A stretch of 64,000 nucleotides of DNA from contig DAOPQD010000002.1 of the NCBI GenBank assembly GCA_035347995.1, forward strand, positions 1 to 64,000, given 5' to 3'. A program made the translations under genes and the position numbers. The notes beneath the pieces are model-generated. The model did not search any database, was not told the DNA's origin, and saw only the letters and a program-made list of their open reading frames with translations. The stretch is from JAAZNO01 sp012798275 (GTDB lineage: Bacteria > Chloroflexota > Anaerolineae > B4-G1 > SLSP01). Below, piece by piece: positions 8,357 through 16,342 of the stretch (within the stretch, counting starts at the first letter, position 1; every line of letters starts with the position of its first letter).

Positions 8357-11300
8357 ATGGCAAAGCGTCAAATGGTGACGATTGATGGCAATAGCGCTGT
8401 GACTCTGGTCGCTCATAAGGTCAGCGAAGTCATCGCCATCTACCCCATCACCCCCTCCAGCCCCATGGGCGAAATGGCGGATGAACTCTCTGCCGAGGGC
8501 TCTAAAAATCTGTGGGGGACGGTGCCGTTGGTGGCAGAGATGCAATCGGAAGGTGGGGCAGCGGGCGCCGTGCATGGCGCGTTGCAGACCGGCGCGCTCA
8601 CGACTACCTTCACCGCTTCGCAGGGCCTGCTCCTGATGATCCCCAATATGTACAAAATTGCGGGCGAGCTCACCTCAACCGTCTTCCATGTCTCCGCCCG
8701 CAGCCTGGCCGCGCAGGCGCTCTCCATCTTCGGCGATCATGGCGATGTGATGGCGGCTCGCGCCACCGGTTTTGCGTTCCTGTGCAGCAATTCGGTGCAA
8801 GAGGCGCACGACTTCGCACTGATCGCGCAGGCGGCGACGCTGGAAGCGCGCGTGCCCTTCTGTCATTTCTTCGATGGTTTCCGCACGAGCCATGAGATCA
8901 ACAAGATGGAGCAGCTCACCGACGACGATCTCCGCGTGATGATCAGCGACGAGCTGGTGCGCGCTCATCGCGCCCGCGCGCTCAATCCCGATCGGCCCGT
9001 GATCCGCGGCACCGCGCAGAACCCCGATACCTACTTCCAGGGTCGCGAGACGGTCAATCCTTTCTATCTCAAGACGCCGGGCATCGTGCAGGCACAGATG
9101 GACAAATTCGCGGCCTTGACGGGACGGCAGTATCATCTGTTCGATTACGTCGGCGCGCCCGATGCCGAGCGGGTCATCGTGATGATGGGCTCCGGTTGCG
9201 AGGTCGCTCACGAGACGGTCGAATATCTCCTGGCGCAGGGCGAAAAGGTCGGCGTGCTCAAGGTGCACCTGTTCCGTCCCTTCAGCGCGGCGGACTTCGT
9301 CGCGGCGCTGCCGGCGACGGTGAAGGTCCTCGCGGTGCTGGATCGCACCAAGGAACCCGGCGCAGCGGGCGAGCCGCTGTACGAGGATGTGGTCACGGCG
9401 TTGGCGGAGCAGGGACGGACGGTCAAGGTTGTCGGCGGACGCTACGGCCTTTCCAGCAAGGAATTCACTCCGGCCATGGTGAAGGGCATTTTCGACGAGC
9501 TCCAGCAGGACGCCCCCAAGAATCACTTCACCATCGGCATCACCGACGACGTCATGTACACCAGCCTGAGTTACGATCCGTCGTTCAACATCGAGCAGCC
9601 GGACGTGGTGCGCGCGATGTTCTACGGTCTGGGCTCCGACGGTACGGTCGGCGCGAACAAGAACAGCATCAAGATCATCGGCGAGGAGACGGACAATTAC
9701 GCGCAGGGGTATTTCCAGTATGACTCGAAGAAATCCGGCGCGGTAACGGTCTCGCACCTGCGCTTTGGGCCGCGCCCCATTCGTCAGACCTGCCTCATCG
9801 GCAAGGCGAATTTCATCGGCTGCCACCAATTTGTGTTCCTCGAGCAATTCGACATGCTGGCAAACGCGGAGGACGGCGCGGTTTTCCTGCTCAACAGTCC
9901 TTTCCCGCTGGAGGAGACCTGGGAGCGGATTCCCGCCAGGGTGCAGCAGCAAATGCTCGACAAGAAGATTCAGCTCTACGTGATTGACGCTTACAAAGTG
10001 GCGGATGAAGCGGGCCTCGGCGGACGCATCAACACGATCATGCAGACCTGCTTCTTCGCCATCTCCGGTGTGCTGCCGCGGGATGAGGCAATTGCGGCAA
10101 TCAAGCACGCGATCCAGAAGAGCTATGGCTCCAAGGGCGAGAAGGTCGTGCAGATGAACTACGCGGCCGTGGATCACGCTCTCGCGCACCTGCATCGCGT
10201 TCCGCTGGAGGGGAAGCCCATCAACGGCCCGGCGCTCAAGCCCGTCGTTCCAGAGAACGCCCCCGCTTTCGTGCAAGAAGTCACCGCGATGATGATTGCT
10301 CGCAAGGGCGACGAGATTCCCGTCTCCAAGTTGCCCGTGGATGGCACTTATCCGACGGCGACGACGCAATGGGAGAAGCGCAATATCGCGCTGGAGATGC
10401 CGGTGTGGGAGCCGGATGTGTGTATCCAATGCGCCAAGTGCGCGATGGCCTGCCCGCACGCGGTCATCCGCTTCAAAATTTACGACCCCCAGTACCTGGA
10501 GGGCGCGCCTGAAGGTTTCCGCAGCACCGTCGCCAAGGGGAAGGAATTCGCCGGCAAGCTCCTCACGATTCAGGCCTCGCCGGAGGACTGCACCGGTTGT
10601 GGCCTGTGTGTGGAGACCTGCCCCGCCAGGGACAAGACGAATCCCAACCGCAAGGCGATCAACATGACGCCTCAGCCGGCCATCCGCGAGCGCGAGGGCC
10701 GCTTCTGGGAGTTCTTCCTCAACGTGCTGCCCGACTACGACCGCACCGAGGCCAACGTCAAGACGGTGAAGGGCTCGCAGCTTCTGCGCCCGCTCTTCGA
10801 GTTCTCCGGCGCGTGCGCGGGTTGCGGGGAGACGCCTTACGTCCGCCTGTTGAGCCAGCTCTTCGGCGATCGCGCAGTCATCGCCAATGCGACGGGGTGC
10901 TCTTCGATCTACGGTGGCAACATGCCGACGACTCCCTGGGCGCAGAACCGTGACGGACGCGGCCCGGCCTGGTCAAACAGCCTTTTCGAGGACAACGCCG
11001 AGTTCGGCTTTGGTTTCCGGCTGACCCTGGACAAGCAGGTGGAATATGCCCGCGAGCTGGTGCAGCGTTTCCGCGGCAAGCTGGGCGACGAGCTGGCGGA
11101 TGGCCTGCTCAATGCCGTGCAACTGGAGGAGGCGGATTATGCGGCGCAGCGCGAGCGGGTGGCGCAGTTGCGCCTTCGCCTGGCGCACGAGACCAGCCCT
11201 GAGGCACTCGATCTGCTGAGCCTGGCGGATGTGCTTGTGCGCCGCTCGGTCTGGATCGTCGGCGGCGATGGCTGGGCCTACGACATCGGATACGGCGGTC

Positions 11301-11911
11301 TGGATCACGTGCTGGCGCAGGGTCGCAATGTCAACGTGCTGGTGCTCGACACGCAGGTGTACTCCAACACCGGCGGGCAGATGTCGAAGGCAACGCCGCG
11401 CGCGGCGGTGGCGAAGTTCGCCGCGGCCGGCCGGGCCCTGCCCAAGAAGGACCTCGGTTTGATCGCCATGACGTATGGCAACATTTACGTGGCGCAGGTC
11501 GCCATGGGCGCCAACGACACGCAGACGCTGCGGGCTTTCCGCGAGGCAGAGTCCTACGCCGGGTCCAGCCTCATCATCGCCTACAGCCATTGCATCTCGC
11601 ATGGAATGCCGGAGATGCGCATGGGCTTCAAGCAGCAGGAGCTCGCAGTAGATTCCGGCGCGTGGGTGCTCTACCGTTACGACCCGCGCCTCATAGTTCA
11701 GGGCAAGAATCCCTTGCAGCTGGATTCCAAAGAGCCGAAGGTGGACGTGGCGGATTTCATGTACAACGAGGTGCGTTTCCGGGCGCTGCGGCAAACGGAT
11801 CCTGACCGCGCGGCGGAGCTTTTGTTGCTCGCCCGGCAGGACGTCCGCGCGCGCTGGAATCACTTCCGGCAGCTGGCCGAGCTGGATTACAGCGCTCTGG
11901 CGCAGAAATAA
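8357..11911 (+). CDS. nifJ: Pyruvate:ferredoxin (flavodoxin) oxidoreductase, single-chain PFOR
   Basis: 1184 aa, the usual length of the fused homodimeric enzyme. It oxidatively decarboxylates pyruvate with CoA to acetyl-CoA and CO2 and reduces ferredoxin or flavodoxin in the cytoplasm. Order of parts: N-terminal alpha domain ('VIAIYPITPSSPMGEMADE'), transketolase C-like domain, gamma domain, a two-cluster ferredoxin domain with 'CIQCAKCAMACP' near residue 690 and 'CTGCGLCVETCP' near 746, then the TPP domain with 'GACAGCGETPY', 'ATGCSSIYGG' and 'GDGWAYDIGYGG'. The 'VYSNTGGQMSKATP' loop near 1010 is intact. A strong GAGGAGG precedes the ATG. It is monocistronic, with its own promoter and a strong terminator, and is oxygen-sensitive in most relatives. 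Confidence 0.97.
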   Translation: MAKRQMVTIDGNSAVTLVAHKVSEVIAIYPITPSSPMGEMADELSAEGSKNLWGTVPLVAEMQSEGGAAGAVHGALQTGALTTTFTASQGLLLMIPNMYKIAGELTSTVFHVSARSLAAQALSIFGDHGDVMAARATGFAFLCSNSVQEAHDFALIAQAATLEARVPFCHFFDGFRTSHEINKMEQLTDDDLRVMISDELVRAHRARALNPDRPVIRGTAQNPDTYFQGRETVNPFYLKTPGIVQAQMDKFAALTGRQYHLFDYVGAPDAERVIVMMGSGCEVAHETVEYLLAQGEKVGVLKVHLFRPFSAADFVAALPATVKVLAVLDRTKEPGAAGEPLYEDVVTALAEQGRTVKVVGGRYGLSSKEFTPAMVKGIFDELQQDAPKNHFTIGITDDVMYTSLSYDPSFNIEQPDVVRAMFYGLGSDGTVGANKNSIKIIGEETDNYAQGYFQYDSKKSGAVTVSHLRFGPRPIRQTCLIGKANFIGCHQFVFLEQFDMLANAEDGAVFLLNSPFPLEETWERIPARVQQQMLDKKIQLYVIDAYKVADEAGLGGRINTIMQTCFFAISGVLPRDEAIAAIKHAIQKSYGSKGEKVVQMNYAAVDHALAHLHRVPLEGKPINGPALKPVVPENAPAFVQEVTAMMIARKGDEIPVSKLPVDGTYPTATTQWEKRNIALEMPVWEPDVCIQCAKCAMACPHAVIRFKIYDPQYLEGAPEGFRSTVAKGKEFAGKLLTIQASPEDCTGCGLCVETCPARDKTNPNRKAINMTPQPAIREREGRFWEFFLNVLPDYDRTEANVKTVKGSQLLRPLFEFSGACAGCGETPYVRLLSQLFGDRAVIANATGCSSIYGGNMPTTPWAQNRDGRGPAWSNSLFEDNAEFGFGFRLTLDKQVEYARELVQRFRGKLGDELADGLLNAVQLEEADYAAQRERVAQLRLRLAHETSPEALDLLSLADVLVRRSVWIVGGDGWAYDIGYGGLDHVLAQGRNVNVLVLDTQVYSNTGGQMSKATPRAAVAKFAAAGRALPKKDLGLIAMTYGNIYVAQVAMGANDTQTLRAFREAESYAGSSLIIAYSHCISHGMPEMRMGFKQQELAVDSGAWVLYRYDPRLIVQGKNPLQLDSKEPKVDVADFMYNEVRFRALRQTDPDRAAELLLLARQDVRARWNHFRQLAELDYSALAQK

Positions 11912-11935
11912 GCCGGCGTTGTCTTTCTGAGTACG

Positions 11936-11969
11936 CCGCCCGCGAGTGCTACGCTCGCGGGCGGTTTTT
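11936..11969 (+). terminator. Rho-independent terminator after nifJ
   Basis: A perfect 11-bp stem (CCGCCCGCGAG / CTCGCGGGCGG) with a 7-nt loop followed by five T, starting 24 nt after the nifJ stop. Confidence 0.93.
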
Positions 11970-12089
11970 GTCGCCTGGAGTCTGCTCAGCAAATCGGCGA
12001 GTCAGCGAATCCCAAAATCACTTGCGTGACACCCGTATCGCCAACTTCAGGCCGCTCTCAGGCCGCCCACGCCGGAATGAATTCCAGGC

Positions 12090-12173
12090 CCGATACGTCC
12101 CTAAACAACGCGCTTCAGCGTGGTTGGCTCCTGTCAGGCTGGGAATTCCGTCCCTAGCCGAACCGGCGAGCCG
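12090..12173 (+). repeat. Dispersed intergenic repeat, copy B (upstream of gntR)
   Basis: Related to 8110-8175: CGTCC, AAACAACGCGCTTCAGCG, TTGGCTC, then GAACCGGCGAGCCGT in the same order, with a short extra stretch between the blocks. The 431-nt nifJ-gntR spacer holds the nifJ terminator, this repeat and the gntR promoter; I see no gene in it. Confidence 0.6.
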
Positions 12174-12220
12174 TCACAGACCTTCTCCTGGCTGCTGCAG
12201 TCTCGACTCCCGCGTTCATA

Positions 12221-12249
12221 TTGGCGGGCGGTGAACAATCGCATATAAT
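12221..12249 (+). promoter_or_regulatory. Sigma-70-type promoter for the GntR gene
   Basis: TTGGCG, 17 nt, then TATAAT at 12244-12249, leaving a leader of about 85 nt before the ATG at 12343. Confidence 0.72.
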
Positions 12250-12342
12250 GCAGGGAGTTCACACGCACATGTTTCCGTGCGCCCACGTCCATTTTGCGGC
12301 TTCTACCTATGGGATCCGTGAGCCATCTGTGAAGGGGGGAAG

Positions 12343-13077
12343 ATGTCGGCGGAAAAACGCCTCGATGCTGCCAGGGAAGTGGCGCTGCACCAGCAGCTCT
12401 ATACGCTGTTACGGGAACGCATCGAATCGGGGGACCTGGCGCCGGGCCAGAAATTGCCGTCGGAGCGCCAGCTGGCAGCCGAACACGGGGTAAGCCGCAC
12501 GACGATTCGGCAGGCGCTGCATCTACTCACGAGCGAGGGATGGCTCTATTCGCGGCCAGGCAGCGGGTATTATGTGGCGCTGCCGACCACGGGAGCGCAG
12601 CTGCGGTTGCGCGATCTGGCCGAACAGCTACAACATGATGGCTTGCCCGGCGACACGCGGGTGTTGCGGCGCGGCCTCGTGGCGGCGGATGTGAGCCTGG
12701 CGAAAAACCTCAATTTATTGCAGGGGGAGCGCGTCATTCACATTCAACGGCTCTGGCTGGTTCACCACACGCCGCTCGGCGTCGAGACCCTGTACCTGCC
12801 ATTTGCGCTTTTCCCCAATCTGTTGGAGCTGGATCTCACGTCTGTCAATCAGACCCTCGAGGCGCATTACGGCGTGCGATTCTCCCACGCGCTGCAGACC
12901 GTCCACGCGCTGCTTGCCAGCGCGGAGGAGTGCGAGATGTTGGAGGCCACGCCACCGCTGGCGGTACTGGTCATCCGTCAGCGCACCTTTGACGCGCACC
13001 AGAAGGCCATTGTGTATAGCGTCAGCGTGCTGAAAGGGGAACGGTATCCCCTGCGCATGACGCTGCGACGCGATTAA
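12343..13077 (+). CDS. GntR-family transcriptional regulator with UTRA ligand-binding domain (HutC subfamily)
   Basis: 244 aa. Residues about 10-78 form the GntR winged helix ('LPSERQLAAEHGVSRTTIRQ'), and 80-240 the UTRA sensor domain, with 'VIHIQRLWLVHHTPLGVE' and the terminal 'YSVSVLKGERYPLRMTLRRD'. Such proteins bind palindromic operators as dimers and release DNA on binding a small metabolite, often an amino sugar or amino acid. The ligand is unknown. A GGGGGGAAG stretch precedes the ATG. It is followed 24 nt later by the nucleotidyltransferase-HAD fusion, which may be a target, but there is no operator that I can recognise. Confidence 0.9.
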   Translation: MSAEKRLDAAREVALHQQLYTLLRERIESGDLAPGQKLPSERQLAAEHGVSRTTIRQALHLLTSEGWLYSRPGSGYYVALPTTGAQLRLRDLAEQLQHDGLPGDTRVLRRGLVAADVSLAKNLNLLQGERVIHIQRLWLVHHTPLGVETLYLPFALFPNLLELDLTSVNQTLEAHYGVRFSHALQTVHALLASAEECEMLEATPPLAVLVIRQRTFDAHQKAIVYSVSVLKGERYPLRMTLRRD

Positions 13078-13101
13078 GTTCATCGGGAAAAGGAGCTCTC
13101 G

Positions 13102-14511
13102 ATGCCTGACACACCTGTTGCTGCGGTTTTGCTCGCTGCCGGCGGTTCTTCTCGCTTTGGACAGCCCAAACAGCTCCTGGAATGGGACGGCCGCCCGCTG
13201 ATCGCGCATCTCGCCGACGTGGCCTGGGCCGCCGGACTCAGCCCCATCCTCGTTGTCCTCGGCGCGGGGGCGGAGCGCATCGCGCCGGCGTTGGCGGGCC
13301 GATCGGTGCAGCTGCTGCAGAATTATCGCTGGGAGCACGGCATGGGCTCGAGTGTGAGCCTGGCCGTCTCCGCGCTGATGGGGAGTCCGGCGGCGATCTT
13401 TTTGCAGGTGGATCAGCCCTTCATCACCGCCGGGCTGCTGCGCGCGCTGGTGACGACATGGCGGAATGCCTCGCCGCATCGTGGCATCGTCGTCCCCGCA
13501 TGGGAAGGTCGCCCCGGCAGTCCGGTGCTCTTCGAGCGCACGTTCTTTCCCGAGCTGGCGCAATTGCCGGCAGATGTCGGCGGACGGGCGCTCTTTGGTG
13601 CTCACGCGGAGCAGCTGCTGTTTTACCCCGTGGAAGATCCCCTGCTGCTCGCTGACGCTGACACGCCAGCCGAGTTTGCCCGCCTGCAGGCGGCGCGCCG
13701 CGATCCCCTGGCCTTGCTGCGGCCCATCCGCGCCGTGATTTCCGATATGGATGGCGTGCTGTGGCGGGGCATGAGTCCCCTGCCGGGATTGCAGGACTTC
13801 TTCGCTTTTCTGGAAGAGCGCGCTTTGAAGTACATGCTGGTCACCAACAACGCCAATCAATCCGTGACGCAGTATGTGGAAAAGCTGGCGCGCCTGGGCG
13901 TCGTCACGGCCCCGGAGCATGTGCTGAATTCTGCTGAAGCGGCGGGCGACTACCTGCTGCAACAGGCAGCGCCGGGGACGCGCGTCTATGTCGTGGGGGG
14001 ACCGGGACTGCGGGAGGCATTAGCGCGCCGCGGCTTCGTCCTCACCGCGGGGGAGGCGGCCGATTTCGTGGTCGTGGGTTGGAATCCCGCCTTCACCTGG
14101 GAGGACATGGCCCAAGCTACCCTTCTCATCCGGGGCGGCGCGCGCTTCATTGGCACCAATCCCGATCGTTCTTTTCCCCTTGAGCGGGGCCTGGTGCCGG
14201 GGGCTGGCGCGCAGCTGGCCCTGCTCGAAGCGGCCACGGAGGTGCGCCCGCTCGTGATGGGGAAGCCGGAGCCGGTGTTGTACGAGCAATCCATGGCGCG
14301 GATGGGAGTTTCCCCCGCAGAGACGCTCGTCATCGGCGACCGGCTCGACACGGACATTCTCGGCGGTTTACGCCTGGGCCTGCCGACGGCGATGGTGCTT
14401 TCGGGCATCCACAGCCTGGAGGACGTGCGCCGTTCGTTCGTCCATCCCGACCTGATTTTCGACGACCTGGCGGCGTTGACGGCTGCCTGGCGCGCGCTGG
14501 ACGAACCCTGA
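13102..14511 (+). CDS. Fusion of a MobA-like nucleotidyltransferase with a HAD-IIA (NagD-like) phosphatase
   Basis: 469 aa in one uninterrupted frame. Residues 1-205 are an NTP-transferase of the MobA/MocA type: 'VAAVLLAAGGSSRFGQPKQL' at the N terminus and 'FLQVDQPFI' as the metal-binding Asp motif. Residues about 210-465 are a HAD subfamily IIA phosphatase: 'ISDMDGVLWRG' (nucleophile DxD), 'LVTNNANQS', 'GTNPDRSFPLERG' and 'VIGDRLDTDILGG'. MobA/MocA proteins transfer CMP or GMP to molybdopterin; NagD-like enzymes dephosphorylate nucleotides or sugar phosphates. I know of neither the substrate nor the reason for the fusion. moeA is 5 kb away, which makes a molybdopterin link possible only. Confidence 0.85.
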   Translation: MPDTPVAAVLLAAGGSSRFGQPKQLLEWDGRPLIAHLADVAWAAGLSPILVVLGAGAERIAPALAGRSVQLLQNYRWEHGMGSSVSLAVSALMGSPAAIFLQVDQPFITAGLLRALVTTWRNASPHRGIVVPAWEGRPGSPVLFERTFFPELAQLPADVGGRALFGAHAEQLLFYPVEDPLLLADADTPAEFARLQAARRDPLALLRPIRAVISDMDGVLWRGMSPLPGLQDFFAFLEERALKYMLVTNNANQSVTQYVEKLARLGVVTAPEHVLNSAEAAGDYLLQQAAPGTRVYVVGGPGLREALARRGFVLTAGEAADFVVVGWNPAFTWEDMAQATLLIRGGARFIGTNPDRSFPLERGLVPGAGAQLALLEAATEVRPLVMGKPEPVLYEQSMARMGVSPAETLVIGDRLDTDILGGLRLGLPTAMVLSGIHSLEDVRRSFVHPDLIFDDLAALTAAWRALDEP

Positions 14512-14575
14512 GCGGCGTTATCCCTTGCGCCGGATTAAGGATGCGGCCTTACGCAGCAGGGCCGCGAAAACCAAT

Positions 14576-14662
14576 CCAGCCGCAAAGAACGCCAAAAATG
14601 CAAAGCCCTTTGGGAGCGTGAAGGTGAATGTGAATGTGAATGTGAATGTGAATGTGAATGTG
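14576..14662 (+). repeat. Microsatellite leader of rlmN: (GTGAAT)n plus AGAACGC words
   Basis: From 14618 the unit GTGAAT is repeated about seven times and runs straight into GTG ATG of rlmN. Just before it are CGCAAAGAACGCC and ATGCAAAGC words. The unit is six bases, so length changes keep frame with any upstream start; no ordinary Shine-Dalgarno lies between the repeat and the ATG. Confidence 0.9.
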
Positions 14663-15727
14663 ATGGAAAAGCCTGACCTTTATGATTGGGATTTGCCCAC
14701 GCTGGAAGCGCACCTGGCGGCATGGGGACAGCCGGCCTATCGCGCCCGGCAGATTTGGGACTGGCTGTATCGGCAGCTCGTGACCGATTTCGACGCGATG
14801 ACCTCCCTGCCCAAGGCGTTGCGCGAGCAACTGGCGGCGGCCACCACTCTGGCGGCGCCGCAGGTCCTGTCCCGGCAGGAGTCGCTCGACGGGGAAACGC
14901 GCAAGGATCTCCTGGCCCTGGCGGATGGGGAACAGGTCGAAGTGGTGCTGATGCATTACATCGAACGGCGCAGCGCCTGCCTTTCCACGCAGGTAGGGTG
15001 TGCGATGGGCTGCGCCTTTTGTGCGACCGGCCAGATGGGCTTCACCCGCAACCTGAGCAGCGGCGAGATTGTCGCTCAGGCCCTGCATTTGCAGCGGGAA
15101 CTTCGCGCGCGCGGCGAGAGCCTCTCCAACATCGTCTTGATGGGCATGGGAGAACCGCTCCTGAATTACGACGCCACGCTGGCAGCGATTCGCCGGCTGG
15201 TTCATCCTCAGGGTTTTGGGATGGGGCAACGGCGGATCACCCTCAGCACCGTGGGCATCGCGCCGGGGATACGGCGGTTGGCGGAGGAGTCGTTGCAGAT
15301 CAACCTGGCGATCTCGCTGCACGCCGCTACCGATGCGTTGCGGCAGCAGTTGCTGCCCGTGAGCCGCAAGTACCCCCTCGAGGCGCTTTTTGAGGCGGTC
15401 GCGGCGTATCTGCAGGCAACCCATCGCCGCGTGACCTTCGAGTGGGTGCTCATCCACGAGGTCAACGATACCGTCGAGCAGGCGGAAGCCCTGGCTGCAC
15501 GGCTGAGCGGCCTGCTCGCGCACGTGAATCTCATCCCGCTCAATCCGACGGAGGGCTTTGAGGGGCGTCCCTCCTCGCCGGAACGGATTGCGGCGTTTAC
15601 GGCGGTCTTGGAACGCCGTCACATCGCGCACACCGTGCGGGTGCGGCGTGGGGGTGACATCCGGGCGGGTTGCGGTCAGCTGCGACGGCGGACGCAGCAG
15701 GCAGCGGCAGCGAAAAGCGGATCATAG
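14663..15727 (+). CDS. rlmN: 23S rRNA/tRNA adenine-C2 methyltransferase RlmN
   Basis: 354 aa from the ATG at 14663, where homology begins ('EKPDLYDWDLPTLEAHLAAW'); the frame extends upstream through the repeat to 14525 but that part encodes only 'VNVNVN' and is unlikely protein. RlmN is a radical-SAM enzyme that makes m2A2503 in 23S rRNA and m2A37 in some tRNAs. The [4Fe-4S] motif 'CAMGCAFCATG' is at about residues 114-124, 'MGMGEPLLNY' binds SAM, 'HAATDALR' follows, and the C-terminal catalytic cysteine lies in 'RGGDIRAGCGQL'. The rest of the chain is normal in length. Confidence 0.96.
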   Translation: MEKPDLYDWDLPTLEAHLAAWGQPAYRARQIWDWLYRQLVTDFDAMTSLPKALREQLAAATTLAAPQVLSRQESLDGETRKDLLALADGEQVEVVLMHYIERRSACLSTQVGCAMGCAFCATGQMGFTRNLSSGEIVAQALHLQRELRARGESLSNIVLMGMGEPLLNYDATLAAIRRLVHPQGFGMGQRRITLSTVGIAPGIRRLAEESLQINLAISLHAATDALRQQLLPVSRKYPLEALFEAVAAYLQATHRRVTFEWVLIHEVNDTVEQAEALAARLSGLLAHVNLIPLNPTEGFEGRPSSPERIAAFTAVLERRHIAHTVRVRRGGDIRAGCGQLRRRTQQAAAAKSGS

Positions 15728-15894
15728 CCCGCCCGCGGCGTGTCTGAAAACCGCCTTTGACGGGCAGCATTCAGTAAGTTGTAAGAAAAGCGTAAGAGTT
15801 CCGTCAAGTATGAGGATCGCATTTGGGGTATAGTATAAGCACAACAGGGGCTTAGGCACAAACCAGCGTTAAGTCAGATTCTCCTCCTTCTGTA

Positions 15895-15925
15895 GAACCG
15901 GGGGCTATGGGACAGCCCCCGGTTC
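15895..15925. other. Perfect 12-bp inverted repeat, GC-rich
   Basis: GAACCGGGGGCT and its complement flank a 7-nt ATGGGAC loop. There is no T tract on either side, so it is not a standard terminator, though it could stop or protect transcripts. Confidence 0.8.
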
Positions 15926-16058
15926 GCACGTCTGTGGCCCTTGAGAATTCTCCTGGATGATTCCCCTTGCCGGCCCCCGAGTCGCCTCCCCTCCATGAGG
16001 GGAGGGGGAACGAGCGCTCGCGTTCAGCATTGTAGTTAATTGCAATTCCACCGGTTCG

Positions 16059-16088
16059 AATTGTACTTTTAAGCCCAAAAGTACAATT
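16059..16088. other. Perfect 12-bp inverted repeat, AT-rich
   Basis: AATTGTACTTTT and AAAAGTACAATT flank a 6-nt AAGCCC loop. The AT-rich composition stands out in this G+C-rich surrounding. Read on plus, the T run in the left arm and A run in the right arm make a poor terminator; a protein-binding palindrome is another possibility. Confidence 0.75.
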
Positions 16089-16095
16089 TCGGCCC

Positions 16096-16236
16096 TCAAG
16101 ATCGCTCCGTGTCAAGAATCACATCCAGAATCTCCGTTGCTACATATGTCTTGCCGTGAGAAACATCTTGTGCCAAACGCAAGATGCCGGCTTCAACCAA
16201 CCGCTCTATGCGCAGAGACGCAATCCAGAATCGCCG
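16096..16236 (-). pseudogene. Decayed gene fragment, possibly the C terminus of a Fic-like protein
   Basis: On the minus strand 46 codons before a TGA read as protein-like sequence: 'LRIERLVEAGILRLAQ', then 'SHGKTYVATEILDVI'. A helix pair ending 'VEAGIL', a short basic turn and 'YVATEILDVI' resembles the winged-helix tail of Fic-domain proteins. In the next frame upstream 'AEVSGKRGRL' also looks protein-like, as if a frameshift had occurred. No start codon or upstream domain survives. The family guess is weak. Confidence 0.35.
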
Positions 16237-16253
16237 GGGGAAGACGGCCTCTC

Positions 16254-16281
16254 TTGCCAGAAACTTCAGCTATGCTATGAT
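16254..16281 (+). promoter_or_regulatory. Candidate promoter for the ECF transporter operon
   Basis: TTGCCA, 16 nt, TATGAT at 16276-16281. Confidence 0.6.
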
Positions 16282-16296
16282 GCGCGACAGCGCAAT

Positions 16297-16327
16297 GGGC
16301 GCCAGATGCAGTACGACTCTGGCGTCC
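16297..16327 (+). promoter_or_regulatory. Leader hairpin just before the ecfS Shine-Dalgarno
   Basis: GGGCGCCAGA pairs with TCTGGCGTCC (10 bp, one G-T) around an 11-nt loop, and ends 3 nt before AAGGAG. Being so close to the ribosome site it could control translation. I do not recognise a named riboswitch in it. Confidence 0.5.
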
Positions 16328-16342
16328 CGGAAGGAGTTCGCC

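Larger units (their letters stand above)
15728..16342. other. Long intergenic region with two strong hairpins and decayed coding sequence
   Basis: 615 nt between rlmN and ecfS without an intact gene. It holds a 12-bp hairpin at 15895-15925, a second 12-bp hairpin at 16059-16088, a probable pseudogene fragment at 16096-16236 and the ecfS promoter and leader from 16254 on. A possible minus-strand promoter (TTGACG, 18 nt, TACAAC) lies at about 15775-15812 and would transcribe toward rlmN; this is weak. Confidence 0.7.

Noticed and set aside
8675..10459. A 594-codon open frame antisense to nifJ
   Set aside because: It lies wholly within nifJ on the other strand, has Arg/His-rich composition and no recognisable motif; it is a codon-bias shadow.
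14525..14662. N-terminal extension of RlmN with a Val-Asn repeat
   Set aside because: It is encoded by the microsatellite, has no conservation expectation, and the RlmN fold starts after the ATG at 14663.
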